Source of the DNA: Blastobasis lacticolella
Taxonomy: Eukaryota > Arthropoda > Insecta > Lepidoptera > Blastobasidae
Length of the DNA: 64,000 nt
Assembly: GCA_905147135.1 (NCBI GenBank)
Contig: LR990046.1
Location: forward strand, 11,872,501-11,936,500
Direction: 5' to 3'
The position numbers were made by a program, and so were the translations under genes. Below are positions 33,001-45,900 of the stretch, piece by piece. Within the stretch, counting starts at the first letter, position 1, and each line of letters begins with the position of its first letter. Under the pieces are notes generated by a model that did no database searches, was not told where the DNA came from, and was given only the letters and a program-made list of their open reading frames with translations.

Positions 33001-36000
33001 GCGAGATTACGGCAAACACCTTCACCATTGTGGAGGAAGCTGAAGTCCAGCAATGCGGTGTTACAGCTTGTTGTTGAATTATCAAGACAGCAACGTAATA
33101 AAATGGGGTTATCTATTGTATATCCTAATATTTATTATCTCGAATGTCCTAATTTTTTATCCAAATTATTGGAAACCTAATGTCGTTAGTCCTAAACGTT
33201 CGAAGTCCTAATATTTTATAATCCTACTTCTATATAAAATTAAAGTGTCTTGGAAAAATAGGTTTGCAAATTATACAAGAATATTTAAGATAATTTTCGC
33301 CAGTTTGTAAAATGCAACTCCGAAAAATATTAGATTTGGTTGTGGCACTCGCCGGCCGCTGCCGGCACGCTCGCTTCGCTCGGGCGGCTCGTGCGCGGTG
33401 GTTCATGACAACTAACATGCTTACTAACCTAACCCCTTTGTGACCTAACGACGTTTTTGATAGATTCGGCTTTGTAGCAATTTTCAAATAAAATAAATAG
33501 CGCGTGTTGGTTGTAAATACACATCCTATATCCTCAAATTCCGGCAACCGGTTTCCTCATCGGTTTATTTAACCTACAGAGGATGACTTTAACATTGACT
33601 AATACTTTTTAGGATTAATGATTTTTCGGATAATTTATATAAGGACATTCAAACTTTAGGACTAAGATCACTAGGACATACAAATATTAGGACTAAAGAA
33701 CATTAGCAGCCATTGACCAATATTAACTTAACAATATTTCATCATCACAGCCCGTAACAGTCCACTGCAGGACTTAGGGCCTCTCCCACGAAAGAAGAGG
33801 TTATTGCCATAATCTCCACGCTTGGCAGGCGGGTTGGAGATCGCAGTGTTTAAATATAATAATGGAAAATGCTGCTGCCCATTTTCCAGATTACGGAGAC
33901 TCATAATCTTTTTCCTCGAAAACATTAGTCGCCTTGTACGACACCCATGAGTGTAAGGGGTTGGTGCTATTCTACTCTGCCGTACACCACACGGCCACAA
34001 TTCGATTGTCCTAAACAATATGTAGGACAATCGAATTTAAGAAAATCATGTTAGGACAATAAACATTAGGTTATAAAATAGTGTATGCGATTTTTAGTTT
34101 TTATTCTACGTAGTTGTATTCCTAGTAGGTGATATTCCTTCTAACTATGACCTTGCAACTGGAGACATTGCTGACACTGGGACAAAATTCAATGTAATAC
34201 GAAACAAAATAAACATGTTAGGTATATTAAAAGTATAAAATGTGCATTTAAATATGTAATCATTATTTACAGGTATTTTTTCCGGATGTGGAACGTGCCG
34301 AATGGCTTAACAGAGTAAGTGTTACTGTGCGTTATTAACTCCATGGCCTAATCGGTAATGTAATTAGAGCATACGCTAAGCGGCTGATCAGTACGTACGA
34401 GTAGTATGTACGTGTATTTACAGTTTTATCTTCGATACAAACATCCATTTCATTTTGAGTTGACAAAATGCCTCTAAGGTTTGATATGCCACATTGATTT
34501 ATTGATCAATAGAATCACATACCAAGAAATGAAGGACGAATAATAACTCGTTAAATGTATTGACCCTTATCACCATGCTTAATTTTCAGCGTATGTACCG
34601 TACCTACTTACCTTGTAAAAAACGAGACCTGTCGCTCTTCATTGTGCCAAAAAAAAATCTAGAATCTAAATATCCGCATCTCCACTAAAACGCAGGAAGT
34701 GCTGACCTTTAACTTCTCAAATTGTCTTTTGACACCCACATTCATGAGTTCCATGAATGCCAATTCAATGAGGGAATCAAATTGTTGCAGATATTGCTAC
34801 AAGTGTGGCCAAACGTAAATCACTACGCGCGCAGTCTTATAAAAGACACAATTGAGCCTGCCGTGGCGGAAAGCCTCGCCAATTACAAACTCAACGGCTT
34901 CAAATTCGAGCGCATGATTCTAGGAACTATCGTAAGTGACGTAATGGACTTTTTTTAGTACCTAATTACTAGGAATGTGATTGTCCACGATGCACTCTAA
35001 AATGGAGCACGCCTGACTAGAAACAGCCAATTAGTTTTGGCCTTGAAGGCATCTAGCTGGATCTTTAAAGACAGGTCTTTAAGGATTTGGTACCTACTAT
35101 GCATGCCGTGTGGACTATTTAACATGCAAAATATTTTAGCCCACTTTATTGTTATATGTTTTTAATACTTAGTAGTTTGTTATAGTTATTGATCTTCGTC
35201 TTTGTTTTATTATTACCAAAGAACAATAACTACAAGTAGCAAATAGTAGTAGATGGTAACAAGTCCCTTGTCGAATTTAAAATAGAATTATACTTCCTAC
35301 GCTAGTTAAGTACATTCCAGTACGAAATGCGTGATGTGTTAATGGCAATGAAATGATTATACGTTTATCGTTTACAGCCGCCTCGTGTCGGTGGCGTTAA
35401 AGTCTACGATAAGAATCTCTCTAGGAATGAAATCATCATGGATATTGATCTCTTGTGAGTATGAATCATCTTACAGCTACGTCCAATATTCAATTCCTGA
35501 AAAAGTAAAATAAAAAAGCAATAGTTTAAGGACAAACCACGATATTGATCCACTTATCTTGATAGATCTTTGTTCACATTGTATATTGATGTTTTCAATA
35601 TACGAACTCTTTCAGTCAATTGTAAATTCGATTTCCATTTCAGTTACGCCGGTGACTGTGATATTTCATTTGTCCTGCAACGTATACGCGGTGGTATTAA
35701 AGATCTACAGGTATGCATTTTTTGTTTGTATTAATAAGGTCATTTTGGTAAGAGGAACGCGACATCATAACTGAGACTTAGGTTTATGGTAAACAGTTCT
35801 TCTTACCCTAACTGACCTTATATAGAAATGAAATACTGTAAAATAATACAATAGAATTTATAAGGATGGACTATCTACGGCCTGGGCCGGAGTACGATAA
35901 CACTATTCCGTGCCCATACCGCAGGAACCAAATGCCTACTCCACACACTTATAAAACTTCGACAAACACACAAGAGTGCTGCCGTCTAAAAATGAACCCT

Positions 36001-36917
36001 ATACATTTTGGTGCAAGACTCCAATCGTCCTGTAGGCGAGAGTCGACAAGCGATGGCGAGGCAATACAAATCAGCCTTTAAGGGAACGCGTACAGCGCGC
36101 GTCAGAGCCTAACGCCGCGTTATAGCCGCACTGGTAGCACCTCGCTCTGGTTGACGGATAATACCGTGTTACCGTCATAGTACAACACAATTTGACGGTA
36201 TACGGTCGAACGCATAAAAAGCTAGGCGCTGTACTAAAACGCGTCATTTTTCTTCAAATAAAATAAAATAAATTGATCTTCTTTGTAGCCTTTTCCTTTT
36301 TCGACTGTACATCTTTACAATTTTAGTAAAATAGGAATATTTCTACAGATCCACGGCATGGTACGCGTGGTGATGAAGCCGCTGATCAGCAAGATCCCGC
36401 TGGTGGGAGCGCTACAGGTGTTCTTCCTGAACAAGCCCGCCATTGACTTCAATCTCGTCGGCGCAGCTGATATACTGGATATGCCTGGGTTCAGGTATGT
36501 GAGCATAGTCCGTATAAGTATGATAATAAGGTGTACATAAATGCATCATCCGTCACCATACAAACTTATTATGAGTTTCGAGAAACTTTCGCATAGTTTG
36601 CATATAGTATACCGAAAACGGATCTTTTTAAGGTGGCAAACAAACTCACGGCCTGCCTGATGGTAAGCCGTCACCGCAGCCTATGGACGTTTTCAATACT
36701 AGGGGTATCACCCACGAGTTGCAGAACCCGTAAAACCTATTCATCCCTTTCTTAAGGACCCCATGTTTTTTTTACAAAATGTTTTTTTTATCCTAGTGAC
36801 ATATTGAGAAGCTGTATCGTGGAGCAGGTCTCGAAGATGATGGTGCTGCCGAACAAGCTGTCCATTAAACTGAGTGATGAGATACCCACAGTCGACCTGC
36901 GCATGCCCGAGCCAGAG
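30010..36917 (+). CDS. Esyt2: Esyt2 exons 1-8: membrane hairpin and SMP domain
   Basis: Coding segments are 30010-30096, 31385-31582, 34273-34314, 34791-34931, 35378-35454, 35644-35710, 36349-36494 and 36797-36917. Exon 2 encodes the hydrophobic hairpin (VSIVGAVYLVGYMQWSVAWL followed by IGPVILSVL) and a basic region. The SMP signatures are DVERAEWLNR, then LQVWPNVNHYARSLIKDTIE, GTIPPRVGGVKVYDK, MDIDLFYAGDCDISF, RVVMKPLISKIPLVGALQVF and LPNKLSIKLSD. The 42-base third exon is confirmed by the fit of DVERAEWLN to the family. Confidence 0.95.
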
Positions 36918-39900
36918 GTAAGCAACTTTAAGGATAGCCTCCTTAGGGTGCTCCGATACCGGTGTTTGCAACTGTTGTAAAAAGTTTAATTTTGTATTGT
37001 TTTGTTCCAAACTTTGTTTACAAAGTTTCAAACTGTTTCCAATGTTCCTAGACCGATGTCCGAAGCCGAAAAACTAGATACTTCTTATTGCATAGCAACT
37101 TTTGTTTCTTTACAAATGATGCAAAAAGTTTCATTTTGTTTATAAAGTCTAAAATGTACCCACACCAGCTTACGTTGTATGACGGGCATGGTCGCGCGAG
37201 ACAAAAGTTTGCGTCTCGCTTTCTTCATCGCAAATCGAAAGAGATAGCTAGAGGTTTCTCGCTCTCACACACGCGACAAAGCCCGTCATGCTACGCGTGC
37301 AAATGTTTCAAAAGTTTACAAATATATCTCAACACCTGTGTGGGAGCACCTTTAGGCTACGGGTGTTGGTTAGCGATAAAGCGGTTGAAGTCATCTACCC
37401 GCTTTCGCAAAAGTTGTCAGCTACTACTGGAACTCGAACTCACTTTTAAGTCACGATAATAACCGCGATAGCTTAAATTATATTTCGTCGCTTCATTCTT
37501 CAGATATAAGATAATTCACAACGTAGTCCCTTTAGCCTACAAGGTAGCTTCGCACGTTTATTTAAAGTAAAATCGATTTGTTTTCAATCGATAACTTTTT
37601 TCGATCCTACGTATCGATACAGCCAGCCGCCATTTTTACGTCATTCCTTTTTCGTGCGAGGTAGCGAGCACATCGTGCACACGTGGTGCACAACAAATAC
37701 AAAACCTGGGGGTTGGCCGTGAGTCAACACGACGGTGATTTAGCTTTAATGTATATACAATAAAAAATGAAGAATATAATAAAAATTTCATCTGGAGGTT
37801 GGTCGAGAATCAACACGACGATATCAAATAACTACGCATACACCGCCTGGGGGTTGGTCGTGAATCATCACAAAGGCAATATGCAATAATCTAGTTTCTC
37901 AACCTGGTGATGATCGAGGTTTTTAGATACTTTAGATTCCGATTAAAACTAAGTAAGTTTCTATTTTACGCGATTTTCGCTTAATGTGATACGTGTAATT
38001 TATGCATCAAGTGTTTCAATGTAAAACCTGGGGGTTGGCCGTGAGTCAACACGATGGTAAAAACCTGGACGTTGGTCGAGAATCAACGCGACGGTAAAAT
38101 TATACACCTGGATGTTGGTCGAGAACCAACACGACGGTATCGACACAAAGCCCGGAGGTTGGTCGTGAACCATCACGAAGGCAATGTGCATATTCACCTG
38201 GATGTTGGTCGAGAACCAACACGACGGTATCGACACAGAGCCTGGAGGTTGGTCGTGAACCATCACGAAGGCAATGTGCAATAATCCCAAGTGTCTCAAC
38301 CTGCTGATGATCAAGAATCATTTAGAGGTCTATGACATCTACCTACCCGCCACCGTCGATCGAGAATCGGCAGTGCGGATTTATTTTGTGGATATACCCA
38401 CATTCTTCACATATCCGTGGTTTTATCTTCGGAATGGTTTTAGTTGATCGGGGATCAATACAAACACCTTAATATATTATGAACACTCGATGAACGATGA
38501 GAATAATACTTTAAACAGTGGGGCATTAAGTACCTACTTTACTAGTGTAGGGGGTGTAATCGACCACTCGTTCGTAAACTCGTTTGTTCTAAAACGGACA
38601 TAATATGAATTTGTCTGCGGTTTTAGACATTGACACACCTCCGAATGCAATTACTGAGAGGTATTACTTGCTACTGAGGCGTCAACAGACCTGCCCCAGG
38701 TCGCCGTCGCCGCTAGAGTAGCGAAAGAGCCTTCGTCGGAGCCGTCCGCTGCGCCCGCGCACAGTTAGACCCACAGCTGGAGCGGGCCCTCGAAGCCAAT
38801 ATCCACAACGAACCCGAGCACGGGAACAAAATACATAACAATATGAGTCTATTGTGACTCCCTTACAAGGAAAAGATCCTTAAGAGTTATTTAGTGCCGG
38901 AAAACATAAAGTTACCCCAGGCTACAAAATAAAATTTCGTAATAATAAAGTTTAGGCTCGATAACCGAGAGCGCCCGCGGCCGCGACAAGAAAGCGGCGA
39001 CGGCGCGGCGGCGACTCGGCGCCTTCGTTGCGGTCATCCGCGCCGCAACACGTACTCCAACGAGAAGAATACCATATTCATCGCCGTCAAATATCTGAGT
39101 GACGCCCGCCGCATACTCTTGCAATCTTTATTTTATGGACTCGAAATCGAGAATAAAACTGATAATAATAACGCCTAACGATAAGGCGTCCTTGAGTGTC
39201 GTCCGTAACACTCACCGAAACGAAACGCTATTCGATAGTACTGTAGATAGCTCGTGTGGGAATTGGCTCCATCGACATACCCTTTGCTCGCCCACGCGAG
39301 CCCGGGAAAATGGCCGACGCGCGGGCATCCGCAGCGAGCGTCGGCCAAGCAGCCTCCCCGCGCCGCGGAAGCCGCCGGCCGCCGCAGCCGCGCCTACATA
39401 GTCACCTAAGTGACTCAGGTGCGCCACGTTGGTCGCGGACAATTATTTTATAATTAATAGTTGGCATTGATTCGGGACGGTTTAGAAGTGGCACAATATT
39501 TATGTTGCCCCTCGTATAGACAAGTATTCTGTCTCCTGACCAATACCAAACTTTTTGCTCCTGACAAAAAGAAGGGGTCCCCTAGTCCATTAAAATGTTA
39601 GTAGATTTGGGTGCGATTTTAGAGTATTCAGCCGAACACCTTGCATTGGGCAGGCGGCAGCCCCACATACCTAGTCAATTTTTATCTAAAATATTCCCGG
39701 CACCTAAACCGAATGGGAAAAAAGATTCACCATAAATCTAAAATCACAAATAAATTTATACCGACCATGTATATCGGACCACAGAACCATTTCAAAATAA
39801 ATTCAAAGAAACACATTTTCAAATATAATAAATTTAAAATTGTGAACCATAAAAGCTTTAATTCGATGGCAGAATTTACAAATTTTCAGCCTTACCGTAT

Positions 39901-42900
39901 TAGTATCTCGGTTGCCCAGCGAGGGTTTACTAAAGTGACGACTAAGGTCTTCACCTTCTTAAGGTCTCAAGGCTCAAAATCCGTGCTATACTTAGACGAT
40001 ATAATCAGCATTGGCAATGACTTCGAGGAATGTCTAAGCAATGTTAACGAGGCCCAGATTACTTCAATGTCTCGGATTCATAGTCAACATAAACAAAAGC
40101 AACTTGCAACCTAAAAATATGTGTAAAATTCTAGTGTTTATATGTTTTAATTTTGAGAATTTCACTTAATATTTTTTAACTGGAGAAAAACGACATTATA
40201 GCACAATCAGTGTATATATTTTCGTCTCTTCCCCGTTGCACAATATAAGTTCGCTCAACTTATTGCGCTGTCAGTAGCAGCTTGTCCAGCGCTACAATAC
40301 AGCTGATTGCACACAATTTTTTTTATCAATTGTTTAAATGTATTTAAAAATATAATAGCTACTTAAACTTTAGCATAAATATCCCCCCGTTCTACGTTCT
40401 TTGAGGATCTTAATTGATGGGCGCAAAACATTGGCCCTTTATTGACCCTCAGGACTTCATTATGTAAACGAGAACTTCACTTATGCCTCTCGTGCTGACT
40501 GGGGAACCGTCTATGGCGACGATTGTGTCAACGGGTGTTGGAAGCGATGTGAACTCAAGTATCCCATTAACTGGATTTACTAAACCTAAAAATGTTGCAT
40601 CATACGATAATAATTGTGCTATATTGGTACGAGTAGATAACACCACAGCTATCAGCTATGTAAATTGTCAAGGAAGTATTGAATACCTTCATGCAAAGAA
40701 TCTAGCGCGGCATATTTTGTTATGTGATATTAAGGTTGACGAGGACTCAAGAGAGTAAAGGACATAGAGTGGAAACTCTCTGACTCGGCTTACCGATAGA
40801 TAGTCCACACTGTTAGACAGACTATGATTGAGGTATCGGTAGATTACCGATTTCATGTCTCGCGTCAATGCGGACTATAAGCGCTATTTATCCGGCAGAC
40901 AGGACTCGGAGGCTATCGCAGTAAATGCGATTAATCTCATGCAATCTCACTTGCCGCACTTCTCTCGATTTGCAATTTTGATTGCAGAATAATACTGATC
41001 CATATAAAGATTCTAACGAATTTGTGATAACATTTTAGGTAATTGTTTTAATACGAATGCTTCGTATGACACTTTGAACAATCATCGTTCAGCTCCGTAT
41101 CCCATTTTGGTCCCAGTTAGGATGTTCGAATTAAACGATCACTAAAAGGAGCTTTTAAATTCAATCCAAGCTTGCCTAGGTATACTGCCACTTGGAATCC
41201 ACGAGAGTGTATTGGATAACATTTCAAATTCGGTCCCGTCCGAATAAATAAAACATAATAAAAAGTTAACCAGAACATTAGGAATATTACTGGCCCTGTG
41301 TACCACACACACACAGGGTACAAACGCTATCACTTTTAAGGATGATAATATTAATACCACCTCAAATAGCATTAAAATCATAATTAGTTACAACATTAGG
41401 GTCAGGTCGCTAGTATCGCTAGGCTCTTTCGTACCTAATTTACGCATAACCCCTTCCATCGCACTCGAGGAGTATCTGATTAGAATCGAGCATCTCAGTA
41501 CTGGCACATACTAAGTATCTCTTTCTGCCGTGCAATCCACACCATAAACAAGTCACGGACTTTTGCCAATGGATTGGCAGGGTGATGACAGTGAGCAGTG
41601 TGTCATGGGTCCATGTGCTGTGGCTCGGTGTGGCCGGCGTCCGGTGTCCGGCGCAGGGGCGGCGGCGTCTCCGCAGCGGAGCGCCCGCAATGCGCTGGCC
41701 GCATGGACCAGCTCATCGCGTTTTCGCCAGATATTATATCAGGCTGATCGCTGATGTCGGCCGATTTGTTAAACCCGTTTGCTTACTTAATAATGAATTA
41801 ACCACAGTGTCCATTATGTAATATGTTTAATTTACGGTTGATATCGTATAATTAATACATTGTTTAAAATGTATGAATAATTAATATTTTGTTTAAAATT
41901 TGCAAAACTTCCCTCTCCAAACATCTACGTTGTGAATTATCTTATATCTGAAGAATGAAGCGACGAAATATAATATATGATCAAACGAACTTCGCGAAGT
42001 TCGATCGATGTTATATGAGTCGCTTCATTCGAAGATATAACACCCGCCCGCCCATATTCCCAGGCGTAGGGAAGTTTCGCATAGTATCTCTAAAAAGAAT
42101 GACGTAAAAATGGCGGCTGGCTGTATCGATACGTAGGATCGAAAAAAGTTATCGATTGAAAACAAATCGATTTTACTTTAAATAAACGTGCGAAGCTACC
42201 TTGTAGGCTAAAGGGACTACGTTGTGAATTATCTTATATCTTCGAATGAAGCGACTCATATAATATCGATCGAACTTCGCGAAGTTCGTTTGATCATATA
42301 TAATTATGTTAAAGATCACACTATTATATAGTAAATAGTATTTAATTGCTGTTAAACTGTGAAATAAACTAATAAATAAATAAATAAATAAATAAATTAC
42401 AAAACATTTAAAAGGGGCGTCTCCTATCGCAAATTTTGTTACCGTATCTAGTGGCAAACGTTAGATCGCAATTTTTGCCCCACTTCAAGGTGAAAATGAA
42501 CTCTGTCAGCAAATGTCATTAGGTTTATTAGATTAAAAAAGAAACTATAGTAACATTGTCATTACCCCTTTATCAATAGCTATAGATATGTATGTAATAC
42601 AAATAATGTTATTTATTTCAGGGCGTGCTACGAATTCATCTAGTCCAAGCGCAAAATCTTATGAAAAAGGATGTGTCTATGTTAGGTAAGTAAACCTTCT
42701 TAGGATCAATTCAAACTAACTCGAGAGCCGAAGCGAAGCGAATTTCTAAATTTCATTTTTATTTTATATAGTAGCCATTGCTTCCACAGAAATCGAAATT
42801 AGAAAAGCCAATAGAAGTGCTAAGCGGGCGTGAATCACCAGTTACCACTTTCTTTTGCCCATAGTCTCTAAGGCCCTAATCATTGATTGGACACTGCTTT

Positions 42901-45900
42901 AATTAAGACGACTCAAGTCCTGTCAATGCAAGTTATAGGCGAGAAGCCATAAATGCAAAAACCCATAGCCAATATACGTAATTTCTCTTCCGTATTCAGG
43001 TAAGGGTAAGTCGGACCCGTACGCCATCGTAACGGTTGGCGCCCAGCAGTGGAAGACGAAACACATCGACAACGATGTCAACCCGCGCTGGGACTACTGG
43101 TGTGAGGTAAGCTTTAAATGTGCTACAACAAATCTCTTTAAAAAAAACATGTTTCATTGTTCTCTTTAATGGCACTTGTACAAAGGTTTTGCACCAGTTT
43201 ATATTTAATTAGTTATTTTGACACTTAAGTAGTTAGATTTTTATAGCCCGAATATTAATAAAGTTTAATAAACCTATTCTGGTAGCAACGTTGCTTGCTT
43301 CTAAGGAAAACCGCCAAGATATTGAGAGATACCTCAAGAAAAATAATCTTACTTTATAAATATTCGGGTACACGTTTGATAAGTTACAAGCGGAATTCTC
43401 CGAGTCTTATCTAAGTCAAACCCCGTTTTTATTTTGGCCATACTGTACGGGTTTTCCCTAATCCTTGTACAATCAAACAATTAATTTTAAAGTGCTGATA
43501 TATGTTTTATTTCCTTCCTATTAACGGATCAAACGTTTTAACTTATATTACATTTAATATATATTAAATTTACAGTTGTTTTAGTTAGTAATTATTTTAG
43601 ATAGTGTCTAATTTATAACCTGGTGTTGGTGAGTATTCGTTGAAGGGTAGTCGCCGCGCTCATTTCTGATGCAAGCCTGCATATATACTTATGCATACGT
43701 ACTACATAATTAAGTACGTATTATACATTACAACTCAACTATACAATTTCTCATTACGGCGAGAACTGCTAGTGAATGACGCATTCTGTTTTAAAATATT
43801 ATTTGCGTTACATTAACAAACATTGAAATAACAATTATGGAAAATGTATGAATGTAGCACGGATGCGATGCTTCAATTCTATTGGCTAAATCAATGGATT
43901 TGCAATTTCTCGTACAAAACATGTTGGTTTTTATATTTAAATCTCCAATAATGTTATTTCAAGGCATTCACAAAACATAATAATTGTTTGATCAGGAATG
44001 AGCATGATAGTAAATTTACTAAGTAGTGTATTTTTCTAACTGATTTGTGATTTTCCATTTATTTAGTTGTTTCAACAAGCCACAATCGGCTTACTATGAG
44101 TAGATAAGTTCGTCAATGTTTTTGACATCAGTTAGAGGAATACCTACCGTATTAATTGTATTGATTGAATTTTATGTTTTTTGTCCTTAATAAACATCAT
44201 TTTTCGATCATTTGTGTTAACCAACGATTATGTTTTAGGGGATACTTTGGACCTTTTGAACTTTTAAGTAACACAAAGGCAAATATATGATTCTTTCAAT
44301 CTTATTTATTTTAGTCTTCCTGGATATCTATAATACGTATTTTACATTAAAAAATACTAATTTATCTAAAACAATTATTTTTTTATCATAACGTGATAAC
44401 ACACTTGAGGGCTTTAATATTCAATCAATCAATCTAGGGGTTGCTTGTGTTATTTTTATACCTATTAACTTGAAAAAACTACGTATAGAAATGCTGACTA
44501 CTGCAGTAGTTATGAATATTTTGTTTTCCCTACTTATGTTTGCGTCGGACTTGCGTATGGCGTACAGGCGCAAATTATCCAATCGCTGGGGCAAGCGTTG
44601 ACCGTAGAGCTGTTCGACAAGGACGATGGCAACAACGATGACAAGCTCGGAAGGTGAGTGCGGTGGCGGCGCGGGGGGGAGGCGGTAGGCATAATCAAGT
44701 TGTGGGTAAAAGTGGAGAGAATACTTCTAACACCAACTTCAAACACCAACTTCAAACTCCAACTTCAAACAATAGATTTATAACGCTCTCAAGGCAGGGC
44801 CCGGGATGCGATTCTCTGAGAAACGTCCTTGATCACAACGATGACGTGTAGGATGTTGTGTAACAATCTGTCACGACTTACGTTTCATCGCTGCGCTCAC
44901 GGATGTTGGCTTAGAGGATCATGACATAGCTGACCAAACAGGGTCTCGCGTATGTGGCCAAGTCCTCGGTTTATGAATATGTAGGCATGACTGAAAGGTT
45001 AAACCACGTATATAGTATTTTGTGGGTATTTATGACTCAAGCTTTTGTTTGAAGTGTTTCCTCCATCTTTATCTATACCTTCATGGTAGGCACGCTTGGC
45101 GCATGACACCAGGCACACCCACGCACGCCGTGACAACGATTTGTTGGTAACTCTTTCTTGTACTCAGTGTAACAGGGACCCCTATGAAGACAAGTCCTTG
45201 TCGTGACGTGCCTGAATGAGGTCGCAGGCAGTATTAACTTCACATTTGGGGCGCTTTATTATTGTTTCAAGAAGCACTTACTTATACAGAGTAATATAAT
45301 CCGTATAATCCAGTCACGGGCGGTCACGGCCTCATGATGTTGATAAGTAAATGAACAGCATGACGTCGGATATATTTGATATTAATTCTGCCTGCTATAC
45401 CTGATCTGTGTAACGATACAAGGCAACTAACACCGCTTTATATGCTATAAAATTAAGCTTTATATTGTCTGAGTTATTAGCTCTGACTGAAATGATGCTG
45501 CTTGGTGGGTCAATGGAAGTGGCATCGTTTCACTCGATTTACAACACACGCATCACATCATACCCCTCATTTATATCTCACTGTATTATGTCCACTTATT
45601 TTTCTTAGTTGTTATGTATTCCATAATAGTAGGACCTACTTAATGGTGGAGGTAAGTCCTGGTTGTCCTTTGTTCGTTATATTATATTTTAGTTACCTTA
45701 CAGATACACATACACCTGACAAGAACTCGTTGGCATACATCGCAAGCAGATTTTTATTACCAGAACATGGTTAGAGTATATTGTTACATGTTAGACTTAC
45801 CATGACATATCCGTTCACACAATGGATAGCATAATACTACATTTTATGGGGGGCCATCTTTAGAATTGCAGATTGCCTGTCGGGTCTCGCGAATTTGTGC

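Larger units (their letters stand above)
37477..42303 (+). mobile_element. DIRS-type (tyrosine recombinase) retrotransposon, structurally complete, coding regions decayed
   Basis: About 4.8 kb in the Esyt2 intron between exons 8 and 9, sense to the gene. Diagnostic architecture: inverted terminal repeats at both ends, and near the right end an internal complementary region whose two halves are complementary to the outer ends of the left and right repeats. DIRS elements use this to circularise their cDNA; LTR elements and LINEs lack it. Inside, in order on the plus strand, are a poorly conserved gag-like segment (38600-39450), an RT with YLDD (39641-40114), an RNase H block (40600-40770) and tyrosine-recombinase remnants (about 41050-41230). 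Stops and shifts interrupt them, so it is not autonomous. No target duplication is expected for this class, and none is seen. Confidence 0.87.

Noticed and set aside
37695..38320. Regular short repeats with palindromes and spacers, superficially like a CRISPR array
   Set aside because: Units and spacers are degenerate and uneven, spacers repeat one another, and the array lies inside a eukaryotic DIRS element.
39641..40114. LTR retrotransposon or retrovirus-like pol fragment
   Set aside because: No LTRs; inverted ends, an internal complementary region and DIRS-type RNase H and recombinase blocks point to DIRS instead.
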